Assembly: GCA_963556145.1 (NCBI GenBank) | Contig: OY744468.1 | Span: forward strand, 1,736,001 to 1,800,000 | Reading direction: 5' to 3' | Origin: Hygrocybe punicea | Taxonomy: Eukaryota; Basidiomycota; Agaricomycetes; Agaricales; Hygrophoraceae | Length of the DNA: 64,000 bases | Part shown: positions 1 through 10,016 of the stretch, piece after piece | Layout: every line of letters starts with the position of its first letter | Numbering within the stretch: position 1 is the stretch's first letter | Translations under genes and position numbers: made by a program | The notes under the pieces: generated by a model | What the model saw: the letters and a program-made list of their open reading frames with translations, nothing else | Database searches by the model: none | Told to the model about the DNA's origin: nothing

Positions 1-520
1 CTTTAATGGGCTGTCCCAGGTCTGTATGGGGATGTCCCAGGGCTGTCCCAGGTCTCTACTGGGCTGTCCTGGGCTGTCCCAGGTCTGTATGGGATGTCCC
101 AGGGCTGTCCCAGGGATGTCCCAGGTCTCTAATGGGCTGTACCAGGTCTGTATGGGGATGTCCCAGGTCTATAGTGGGATGTCCCAGGGCTGTCCCAGGG
201 CTGTCCCAGGGATGTCCCAGGTCTCTACCAGAGTCTACAAGTAACATGCATGTAGCTATACAGCTATCATATGTTGTATATGATGGCTACTAACATTCCA
301 TTGACCGATAACCACACTATCATTGTGGCCACAGCAAAAAAAAAATTTCAAAAAAATATCCAAAAATTAGTTTGGGAAATCCCAAAAGACCCCCTGGCAC
401 CAGGGACATCCCATTGTCCCAATGCTTTGGACCAGGGACAGCCCAGGGACAGCCTAGGGACAGCCCAGGGACATCCCAGGATAGCCCAGGGACAGCCCAT
501 GGACATGAATATTAGCCCTG
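1..520. repeat. GGGACA/TGTCCC minisatellite, two inverted blocks
   Basis: Positions 1-240 are short, variable units around GGGCTGTCCCAGG and GGGATGTCCCAGG. Positions 385-510 carry the complementary units (CCAGGGACAGCCC). The two blocks face each other around about 150 bp of AT-rich sequence, so the whole could be a foldback element cut by the window start. The frames open across it are products of the repeat and are not called as genes. Confidence 0.85.
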
Positions 521-610
521 GGCCAGACCTGTCGTTTCTCAATATGTAGAAGTGACATACGACCCATTCAGTTACATCTACAAGTTTAAAAAATCGGGGG
601 GCCTGAATTG

Positions 611-1640
611 ACATATTTATTGCTATTTGCAGGTATTTTGGTACATGTGAAATAATCACAAGATTTTGATGTTGAAAACATCAAAATTTAACTCCTGCAG
701 TTTTCAGCAGAATCAGATGATTAGATTGGCTCACTTGTAGAGCAATGACAAATGCATAAAAATCCACATGTTGAATATAGTCATTTATAAGCCAAACTGA
801 GTATATATCAAACAAATTATTTCATTTGTATTACTAGCAGCTAGGAATCAGAATGTACTGCAATTTTGCCTATCCAATCACCTGATCCTGCCCAAACCCA
901 AAGGAGTTAAAATTGAAATGTTGAAAACATCATAAATTTTTGATTATATTACATGTGCCAAAATAACTGCGAATAGCAATGATTTCTCTACAAGTGATGA
1001 ACAGAAATAGGGGTTCTATCATTTTGTGAATGTAATGAGAATAGAAACATGAAATATGGAACTTATAAATTGTATGTTGAAGTATATGATACTTTGTAAA
1101 GAATACACAGTGGTATTATCTTTTTTGATTAATATAAATCTGTAAATAGCAGAAAATAAATAGTGAATTAATTATATAAACCAAACAATAATCTTCACCA
1201 GAAATTTTGCATTTGTGGAGGTGCATCAGCCTAGAAAATAGTGGGTGCAGGAGATATGCTGATAACATCAGCCTAGGCCATCCCAGTGGGGCCTGAAGTT
1301 ATCCTGGGAAATCAGCCTAGATCATCCCAGTTGGGTCAGGATATATCCTGAGAAAATCAGCCTAGATCAAATCAGCCTAGATCAAATCAGCCTGAATCAT
1401 GTCAGTTGGGCCAGGATATATCCTGAGAACCTCAGCCTAGACCATGTCAGTTGGGTCAGGATATATCCTGAGAAATTCAGCCTGAACCATGTCAGTTGGA
1501 CCAGGATATATCCTGAGAACCTCAGCCTAGACCATGTCAGTTGGGCCAGGATATATCTCAGCCTGATTCAGTTATCCCCAAGTCAGTTGGGTGATCTCAT
1601 TTTCAGGCATCTCATCTCAGTTGGTAATATCTTGCTGAAT
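611..1640 (+). repeat. Left terminal inverted repeat (1030 bp)
   Basis: Matches the reverse complement of 16343-17372 over its full length, with scattered single-base differences. The outer half is AT-rich, and the inner part holds the subterminal unit array. The match stops at CTTGCTGAAT (1631-1640). Confidence 0.9.
1245..1575 (+). repeat. Subterminal repeat array, about 45-bp units
   Basis: About seven full or partial units share the blocks CAGCCTAGA(C/T)CATG, CAGTTGGG and AGGATATATCCTGAGAA. The core GGATATATCC is a perfect 10-bp palindrome. The mirrored array lies at about 16410-16740. By analogy with subterminal transposase-binding repeats of CACTA elements, these are candidate transposase-binding sites. 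That role is inference. Confidence 0.8.
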
Positions 1641-2131
1641 CTGGTGGGGGGTTAATGTAGTGGTAAGAGTCCACTCCACAAAATGTGTATAATGGTTAGG
1701 ACCACATGATCCAACTGGATAGTAAGTTGAATCCAATTGATCAATAAGTTTGGATCAATAGAGATGTAGTAGGAGTCCACCATCTCCACAATATCCATTT
1801 TAGTTCACCTAAAATGTACCAAGCCCAGATGAAGTCCAACTTCAGTTCACCTTCACAGTCCTTCAGTCCTTTTCAAAATTTAGCTAGTCCACATGTACAA
1901 GATGAAGACAAGATGGACTCTACAAGGATGAACTGATGAATCATTTAAAGGCTAGGAGTCAATTGCAATTATATTGGAATGATGCCAAAATTTTCAAACC
2001 ACCATGTTCACAGGCTATTTTGATTTTTTCTCATTCAATTGTGTCTTTGGTTTAGAGGTCACATGGGCATGTTATCTGTTTTATAATAATTTCATATATT
2101 TGCCGCTCATTCTACTAGTACAATTCAGGTA

Positions 2132-2513
2132 CAGTATTCAATGGCTCCTTTGAACACAAAAAATTAACCTAAAATGCCACAAGTAGCCAATTATCTTGAA
2201 CAAAATCTGAGCAGACCAGAAGTTGCTCATATATTTAAAGACATCTCATACCAATTTTGGAAGAAATCTGTTAATATTTGAATGTTTTATGATCAAAACA
2301 TTAGTGTTCAAGGAGTAATCAGATTTCTCTCTACTTTGTGAATATTCAGTTTCTAATTTTATTGGTGGTTCTGAATAAAAATCAATATCCAGATAGGTGT
2401 GGATGATGCACTGAAGGAATTAGAACACTTTTTAGCACTAGAAATCAGTACAGAATCAATTCTATTAGGGTGTTCAAAGGTCTGGTAGTGTTCAAAGGAG
2501 CCATTGAACACTG
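2132..2513. mobile_element. 382-bp MITE with TA target duplication
   Basis: The left end CAGTATTCAATGGCTCC and the right end GGAGCCATTGAACACTG are inverted repeats of about 26 bp with few mismatches. Each is flanked by TA (2130-2131 and 2514-2515). There is no coding capacity. The TA target is typical of Tc1/mariner-derived MITEs. It lies inside the composite element and so inserted later. Confidence 0.75.
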
Positions 2514-2649
2514 TAAAGTCCTGAACAGGATTGAAGGTCAGTTCTTACCTTTTCACTCCAGACACAGTTGCCATATAATAGCTGGTTTGTTTTGAATATT
2601 AATGACTTTAAATCAAAGAATTCTTAATATTTCACAAATTAATTAAACA

Positions 2650-3660
2650 ATTAAAACTAATACAGGAGAAGAAAAAATAGATGGGGAATGGGGAGGAAGA
2701 ATGGGCAAAGGAGAGGAGGAGGAACAGGGGAAGGAGGAACAGGGGAATGGAGAGGGGAAGGGAGACGGAAAGGGAGACAGAAGGGGGAAGGGAGAGGGAA
2801 AGGAAGGGGGAAGGGGAAAGGATAGAGGGGGACTGCCACCTGTTGCTGCCGTTGTGCCGCTGCTGCTGTTGTCACCGCTGCTGCTGCTGCCGCCGTCGCC
2901 CATGCATTGCTGCTGCTGCTGCCATTGCCGTTGCCGTTGCCGTTGCCGCTGGGCTGCTGCTGTTGTCTGTTGCTGCGGCCGCTGTTGCTGCTGCCACTGT
3001 TGCTGCTGCTGCCGTCGCCATTGCAGCTGTTATGGCTGCATTGCTGCTGCTGCTGTTGCACTGGGTGTTGCCATTGGGGTCGGGCCTCCTTCCCCTTTCC
3101 CGTCGTTCCCGTCTCCCCGTTTGTTCACATCGCGGTGGTCTGGGGGTCGTTGCTGGCCATTGGCTATCCCTCGCTGTGGGTGTGGGCATCGTGGGTAACA
3201 GTCAGTAACACAATATAAAATGAAAACATCAATAAAAAACATACTCATGCGGGGGTGGGCACATTACCACCCCCGCCGTGGCTGCCTGCATTCGTCCGCG
3301 TGAAGTTGCTGTTGCTGGTTCCGGTTCCCACTCCGGTTCCGGTTCCGGTTCCGGTTCTGGTTCCCATTGTGTTCCCATTCTTGTGGACGTAGTAGGTAAT
3401 AGTCAGTAACAAGAATATAACAATTAAAAAATTAAAAAAACATACTGAGGCAGGGGTGGGCACATCACCACCCCTCCGTGGCCGCCTGTGTTCGTCCGCA
3501 TCGTGAAGTTGCTGTGGCTGTTGCTGTTGCTGTTGCTGTTGCTGCTTGGTGTGGGGCGTTGGGTGGTGAGACGCGAGGTTGTTGATTGTCATGTGACCTC
3601 GTTTGTTGACATGTTTCCACAAATGGTCCGTGCACCAAATAAAGGTATATAAACCCACCA
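2650..3660. repeat. Low-complexity locus with a duplicated intron-like unit
   Basis: Positions 2660-2830 are a purine-rich (GGGAA) tract and 2840-3060 are CTG/GCC-rich. A segment of about 200 bp is then duplicated (about 3190-3385 and 3388-3585). Each copy has an AT-rich stretch starting GTAA..AGTCAGTAACA and ending before GGGTGGGCACAT, followed by a triplet-rich block (GGTTCC, GCTGTT). Long open frames exist on both strands because of the repeats. The alternation of AT-rich and triplet-rich blocks looks like intron and exon, but no conserved protein is visible. Similar loci recur at 7980, 9150, 18360, 32020 and 50300. Confidence 0.6.
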
Positions 3661-3774
3661 CAATCCACTATCTAATTTGGGGCATATGGCCTCATTAAAT
3701 AATAGTAGTTAGTTCGAACAATAATAATAATTAATTAATATGTAATGAGAACTTTGGGGAATGCTACTTGGGGA

Positions 3775-3960
3775 GGAATCCTCCTCGGGACTTGAGGACT
3801 CCTTGAGGAGGAACACTCCTCAGGAGTCCTTAGGAGGGCCAAGGAGTCCTTACAAGTATCTATGGTGAGGAAATCAAGGCCTCCTTAAGGACTCCTTGAG
3901 GACTCCTTGCAATTTGGCAGAGGAGTCCTTGAGGAGTCCTTAAGGAGTACTAAGGAATGT
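3775..3960. repeat. AGGAGTCCTT palindromic array
   Basis: Many copies of the self-complementary words AGGAGTCCTT and CTTAAGGAGT in both orientations. The array abuts the point where the Copia polyprotein is cut off and may mark the junction of the truncation. Confidence 0.7.
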
Positions 3961-6210
3961 GTGGTAGAGTGTGATGTCCTCATCTGGTATGTAGATTCTG
4001 TAGCTGGTGCTTTCGTCGTCGTAGCCTACGAGGTAGCCGTGTCTCGCTCTAGCATCAAGCTTGCTGGCATTGTGTATTTTTACCCAGGTGGGTGTTCCGA
4101 ATGGTAAGACTTTATAGAAGTTGGGTGGTTTTCCATATCGTTGTTCATATTGTGTTTTACCTTTGAGGGCATGTGTTGGGACACAATTTTTGATCCATAT
4201 TGTGTGTCGCATGGCCTCAGCCCATAGGAAGCATGGGAGTCCTGAATTGAGGAGCATGGCTCGCACGAGTTCAACCTTTGTACGGTTAAGTCATTCTGCG
4301 ATGCCTACTTGCTCATGTGTGTCGTGCATGGTGAGTTCCCGTCACGTACCGCATGAGTCGAGGTGTTTGGAGAATCCTTTTCCAGTAAATTCGCCACCGC
4401 GATCCGTTCTGATGAGTTTTATTTGTGTGCCGTGTTGGGTGAGTATTTGTGCTTCTATTCTTTCGTAGCTTTCGAATGTTTTATCTTTCTTGGCTATGAA
4501 CTCAATAAACGAGCAGCGCGATGCGTCATCAGTGAAGTCCGCAGAGTATTTCGCACCTCCCAGGCTCACAACACTTGCTGGACCCCAAAGGTCTGCATGG
4601 ATCCATTCGCCAAAGGTTGTCGATCGGTTTTTCGCTTCGTTTGGGAACGGTTGGCGATGTGGTTTAGCTTTCATGCAAGCTTCAAAAAATTCAATGTCTG
4701 CTGTGTTGGAAACATTGATGCTGGTTACCGCGCCAGATTTTACCGCATTTTTCACAGCATTGAAGGAGATGTGGCCGAGAACGCGATGTGTGTCGTTGAT
4801 GGACATTTTGGCGTTGGCAAGCGTTGCTGATGAGTTTGACGAGGAGTTGGGTGAAAATCTGTAAAGTCCCTGGTTACGAGGTACATTGCCAATTGTTTTA
4901 CCAGTTGAGGACTGGATTTTACATGTCCCGTTGCCAAATTTCGCAGTGAAGTTCGCAATATCGAGATGGGATATTGATAGGAGCGTGAACACCATATCCG
5001 GTGAGTACACAGCGTTCTTCAGCAGTAGACGCATTGTATTTTGGCCGTTGGGGATTGTGGTGTGGAGGTCACCTCGTCCCATAGCCCGTAGAATGCGTCC
5101 GTCTGCCACTTCGATGGGTGAGGTGTTTATGGTGCGAAAATTGGTGAAACATGATTTATCTGGTGAGAAATGGTTACTTGCACCACTATCGTGGATGGTA
5201 TCTGATTCATCGCGAGTTGTTGAGTGGCTTTCGGCTGCATGGGCGAAGTCGGATGTGCATATGAATGCGAATAGTTCATCTTCATCTGCCGTTGAGGTTG
5301 TAGCTATGTTTGCTGACTGCTTTTTCTTTTGAGCGATTTGGTGCGGGGCTTTACCCTCCATGGGTCTGCCAGGACTGTAGCATACGCACTCGGTATGACC
5401 CTTTTTGCCGCAGTTACTGCAGTTTTCGTTTGAGGTGTTCTTTTTCTTTTTGTGCATGAATTTGGGTTTGATTGCTGATAGTGCTGCATCACCAGATTTT
5501 GCAGTTCTTTCTGCAATTAAACGATGGTCCGTTTCTTCAAGGATTATTTGGATGAGGTCATTTGGATCAATGGATTTTCTGTTGATTGCTGCTGCAACTG
5601 TGATGGATGATAGGAGGGTGCGATAGGATAATGGGAGTGATCCTAGGATTATTGGAGTGAGATCGTTGTCGCTGATTGTTACTCCCATTCCTGAGAGTTC
5701 GTCGCGAAGTTTTGTTATGTCGTTCAGGTGCATTTTCACGTCACCGTCTTCATCACATTTCATCTCTTGTAGGCATCTCCTTGTATCAACTTGATGTAGC
5801 TGGGTTTTGCTAGTTGCGTCCTTTCGGATTTCAATCCACATGGCGTTGGCGCTTTTGAGGGATCTGATAAGGGCAGAGAGTCAGGGAGAGACAGAGTTCA
5901 TAAGGACATGGTGAGCTGAGTATTCCTTTTGCTCAAACTCGTCTATTTTCTTTTTCTTCGCCTCTATCTGGTCTTCAGTGGCCTCAGTTCGAGTGTCGAC
6001 CATTAATTTGTCGTTGACTTCGTCGTACGGTTTTGGGGGTCTAGCTTTACCATCATGCCGGATTAAGCCTTTTGATCCCATGGCTGTCCGGGCCTTTGTT
6101 TCGTAGTCAATCCAATTTGATCCATCATCACGTAGTTTGGGGATTGAGATGGTTTGGTTTGATGATAACAATGGGATTGTTGTCATGTCAGACATGGTTT
6201 CAGGGCTCAA
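3940..6210 (-). pseudogene. Copia gag-protease-integrase polyprotein, truncated and with stops
   Basis: A single reading frame runs from 6210 with an in-frame TGA near 5881. It continues as a 499-residue open frame (5841-4342) and then, after two more TGAs, as 4266-3940. In order it shows a Copia gag-like N-terminus, a CCHC knuckle (CSNCGKKGHTECVC), an aspartic protease with HDSGAS, a GAG-pre-integrase segment (LGHISF) and an integrase core with HADLWGP and RTDRGGEFT. It also has the third acidic residue in the GIAE motif. The TGA at 4293-4291 lies in AE*LNRT, where this family normally has arginine. The product would have been the retrotransposon polyprotein. It is inactive because the reverse transcriptase is absent. 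Confidence 0.9.
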
Positions 6211-6413
6211 TAACCTGTTGAATTAAGTTGTGCTAGAAACTAAATGAATGTTAATCTCAGTATAATAGAATAATACTAATTCCTTCTACCTAAATGAATG
6301 TTACTACGATCTAGTTAGTAAGGTAATATCTGCTAATGAATGAAGGCTTATATCTCAGTATAATAGAATAATACTGAGATGTCTGCTCCGAATCCAGAAT
6401 CCTACACTAATAT
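3940..6413 (-). mobile_element. Truncated Ty1/Copia retrotransposon (5' part only)
   Basis: On the minus strand, an LTR-like segment (about 6413 to 6216, ending in CA) is followed at once by GGTTATTGAGCCC, a plausible primer-binding site. Gag, protease and most of integrase then follow down to 3940. Reverse transcriptase, RNase H and the 3' LTR are missing, and the sequence runs into a palindromic repeat array. The LTR segment contains a duplicated AT-rich block (TCTCAGTATAATAGAATAA). It is a dead fragment nested in the composite element. Confidence 0.85.
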
Positions 6414-6784
6414 TTTGGGCTCCACTTGAAATCTCAACACACATAGCTGAGGTGCTTGACCTTTAGCTCACAGCCCTCCAGGATGTTCTCTGGACGCAGT
6501 CTACCACCATGTTCGCAGAGCTTATCAACCCTGGGGAAAACAAGGCTTGTGGACACTGTCTGAGGATAATGCTCTGTTACGGTGAGTTTTCAGGTCATTT
6601 TTTGGAGCACATGTCACAGTTAGGACAGGGCTGTGGAGCAACAAGGGGAGCAATGGAACACTGTCAGTGGCTTGGTTGGCAGGTCAGATGGTGACTGTCG
6701 GGACTGATATAGGAACCACCTCAAATATCAGGAAGTACAGGTCACTGGTATGCAATAATGGTCTAAGACCTGGCGGAAATTCAC
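6414..6784. other. Segment without a recognisable gene
   Basis: Between the Copia LTR and the Myb-like pseudogene. A short plus frame (6509-6694) has no motif I recognise. The segment may hold the lost 5' part of the Myb-like gene. Confidence 0.4.
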
Positions 6785-7290
6785 TTAGACTTTTGAAGGG
6801 CGATGGACAAAAGCTGAGGAAGTTGAACTGATAGGAATTGTCAATGAGATACAGGCTAAGCGAAGGAAAAACGCATTTAATGATTCAGAAATCCCCTGGG
6901 GCGAAGTCAGTGAGAAGATGGGACATAGATGTGGGTGACAGCAACGTAGCTCCAAATGGTATTACTTGTCTTCATCGAGAGATTGTGGGTCAATTCCATA
7001 CCTTCATAGGATGGTATTGAAGCAGATTAACAAAACCATGGGTGAAAAACTCAAGTGGTCTCAGCAGGACAAGCAAACTCTCCTGAATAGGTGACCATTA
7101 CTACATCATACATATGAAATCTCACCCCACCACAGCATCAATTTGATGGTGTGTGGCAACAATGATATCAACTGGCAACAACTCCAATGGAATGGGTCAT
7201 GGACTATGCGGTCACTTCAAAGGTGATGGACAGCTTTGAAGAAGTCCATTGATGGGCATGAAAATATGACTCACCGAGGTTAGTTGGACT
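6785..7290 (+). pseudogene. Myb/SANT-like DNA-binding protein remnant
   Basis: Translated plus-strand pieces show RWTKAEEVELIGIV, then IPWGEVSEKMGHR, then a QQR..SKW block. This is the tryptophan-spaced layout of Myb/SANT repeats of the REB1/DMP1 kind. A second piece has LKWSQQDKQTLL and a third INWQQLQWNGSWTMRSLQ followed by WTALKKSIDG, consistent with further Myb-like repeats. In-frame TGAs occur at 6936-6938 (before QQR, where arginine is usual) and after LLNR, and frame changes are needed between pieces. It would have been a nuclear DNA-binding protein. It could be cargo of the composite element or a captured host fragment. The family assignment is by motif only. Confidence 0.6.
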
Positions 7291-7639
7291 TGCCTCCACA
7301 TTTCATCATGTCAGTAACTGTCATCAGAAATCATCAACATACTCCAAACAAAACATTAGTACATCATCATCCGAATCCTGTGCATGCATTGATTAGACAG
7401 TCCAGCCAAAGGCATGTGATTTAGACTGAAGTCAGTCCCCAAATTCTTTTTGCTTTATAATGCACAAGAAAAATATTATATTCTTACTGAAGTGCCAAAT
7501 GCCTGAATATCCAGTTTTGAAGTCCACACGTTAAGCGGCGTGTTGCTTCATATTTTCAAAGTTTTCAACAAGTGTGAGTCCCTCAGGCTAGAGAGCTTGG
7601 GCTCGTTTGAGTGAGTAATCCAGAATCCCAGTTCAAACC

Positions 7640-8116
7640 CCAAACTGAACCCTAGGTTCAGTCCAAGTTCAGTCAAGTGCTGAACCAGACCACGGGTTCA
7701 GTTCCGGGTTTTGAGGCCTGCTGGATTTCCTGAACGGCTGCAAACTGTATCCAAACCGCGAACACGGATATTTTTAAGGTATTTATTTCATTTGTTTTTC
7801 AGATTTCTTTACTTACTTTTTCATGTTAAATGGTATCATGTGACCATTACCTGTAAGGTTTCTTCACCAACACCGCAACAATGCAAGGCCAATGAACGCA
7901 ACACAATGTCGCATTTGTGAATACAGGTAAGTCTCATAAATTTTCTTAATATTATCTGCCACAGGCAACTTGACCGCAACCACATCATGAGCACACCACC
8001 ACAGCACAACATGGATCCAAATGCCAACGCCAATGGACATGGGACAGCCGCAACACCACCACCACCAGCAACAGCAATGGCAGCGGCAATGGCAACGTCA
8101 ACAATGATGATGGCAA

Positions 8117-8149
<33 letters not shown>

Positions 8150-8420
8150 TGCCGGATGGCTCCCCCACAGCCCAACTACCTTGCAAAGTGCAGTGCTGTA
8201 TCAATTGATACGTGCCTGCCATTGGCGAGGAGAACAGAGCTCATGGGTGAGCCCACCTCAGTCCGGGGTTGAGACACAGTCTGAACCCAGACCGAATGCG
8301 GACAGATGGTTTGATGCCGTCTGGGTCCAGGTTTGGCCCAGTGCCAAACCGGACCCAAAGTTCGGTTTGCAGTTCCGCCAAAAAGGGTCGGAACCAGACC
8401 AAACTGAACTTCGGCAACAC
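7640..8420. repeat. GGTTCAG/CTGAACC-rich element fragment with poly-CAG interior
   Basis: Ends at 8420 with CTGAACTTCGGCAACAC followed by TA, nearly the same terminus as the complete MITE at 8639-9922. The left end lacks a matching terminus. The interior carries a GCCAAC/GGCAAT and CAG triplet block (7980-8170) and the motif ATCAATTGATACG. It is probably a truncated relative of the next element. Confidence 0.5.
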
Positions 8421-8638
8421 TAAGCCAAAGATATCCTCACCACCAGAAAAAGGAAGATCTCCTGTCCAAATCTGATCAATGAAGCTTCGGTGACAGTCGT
8501 TGATGATGAGTCACAGGTGGCCACATCATTTTCCAGGCTTGATAGCACACAGGTATGAACCAACTCTTATACCTCCCAAAGCTTGCCCAAAGCCCTGCTT
8601 TTTTTGCTGCCAGTTGACAGGTGATGCCTCTACTTCTA

Positions 8639-9302
8639 GTGTTGCTGAAGTTCGGTTCGGTCCGGTTTTTCGCTATTTTGGAAAAACCAGAACCAGAACC
8701 GTTGGTTCGGTTCAGCCAAATGCCAAACTGGAACTGGAACCATGTCGAATGGTTTCACGGCGTTTGGTCTGCATTCAAACGCGGTTCGAACCCCAAACCA
8801 ACCTCCAAATACCTCGCATGGGCCAGACGTGTGTCAATTGATGCGGCTGTCACCCTCACAAGGTAGATGGAGGGGCGCTCCATCTGTTTTTGCAAGGTTG
8901 GGTTGGGGCCAGGCACTTCCCATGGGTGTCCACGCGTGCTACCTACCTCACGAAGAACGGGGACGCGTCAATTGACACGCTCCATCTGTTTTCGCGAGGT
9001 TGGATGGGGCTGGGGACTTCCTATGGGCGTCCACGCATCAATTGACACGGCTAGGGCATGTTCATGAGGTGGGTCTTCATTGTCACCTCGTCCATTCCCC
9101 TTGTTAGCCAATGTCATTGGGACTGGATTTGGGGGATGTACCTGGGCCGGTAGGTGGTCGCACCATCCTCCCAGCCTTCAACTCCCCATTGTCGTCGTCA
9201 TCGTCATCATGTTGGTGTTGGTGTTGGAAGTGGTGGTGGAGGTGACAATGGTCGTGATCATCCACATTTGATGTGGCAGGTGGCTGCTGCCACTGGTGTT
9301 GC

Positions 9303-9337
<35 letters not shown>

Positions 9338-9922
9338 GGTTGTGGTTGCGGTTGCTGCTGCTGCTGTTGCAGTTGCTGTCGCTTGGGGCCATTTGGCCGT
9401 CGTCAGGGTGGTGGCATTGGTGGTGTTGCCATTGCCATTGCTGCTGCTGCCACTGCTGCCATCGATTCACTCCGACTCACGTTGGAACGCGAGGGAGGTT
9501 GTTGGGTGGAGTTGACCATGGGCGCCTTGTTTATGCAGTCAAGGTGCGCCACAGGGGGCTGTTCTATGTAAGAAAATGTCAGTAAAATATAATATGAAGC
9601 CGTTACTTACTGTGGTTATTGAGTAACGTTAGTGTTGAGTCGAAATTGGGGTGTTGTGCGAGTATGTTTAAGGTCACATGACCTAAGTTCATGCGACTGC
9701 ATAGAAAAAAATGTGAAAAATTCAGTATCTAAATGAGTATCTACGTAGGTAACTATGCATTACAGTTCGTGGTTTGAACTGTGTTTGAATGTGGTTTGAA
9801 CCGCATGTCAGTGCCAGAACTGCAAACCGAACCAGCGGTTCGGTTCAGCCAAAGGGCTGAACCAGAACTGAACACGGTTCAAACCGGGTTCGGATCGGTT
9901 CCGAACCGAACTTCAGCATCAC
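8639..9922. mobile_element. 1.28-kb MITE-like element with TA duplication
   Basis: The left end GTGTTGCTGAAGTTCGG and the right end CCGAACTTCAGCATCAC are inverted repeats of about 22 bp with one mismatch. TA lies on both sides (8637-8638 and 9923-9924). The interior has duplicated blocks (8880-8950 and 8985-9060) with GTCAATTGACAC, and a CTG/CAG-rich locus (9150-9530). No transposase is present. Its right end is 94 bp from the first usable ATG of the Plavaka gene, so it or the decay around it may have removed that gene's N-terminus. Confidence 0.65.
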
Positions 9923-10016
9923 TACTACATCAGTAACACCAAACCAGCATAATGAGACGAGACCCACAAAATGTCACAGGAAGCTTCCTGCTTGCTTTCA
10001 TGATCATTATTTCAAC

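Noticed and set aside
2657..3208. Long overlapping frames on both strands (poly-Gln/Asn, Cys/Leu-rich)
   Set aside because: Produced by triplet repeats. All frames are open at once and no start or domain is convincing.
9154..9585. Leu/Cys-rich frame that looks like a membrane protein
   Set aside because: It is a CTG repeat read in different frames, with no real hydrophobic pattern beyond the repeat.
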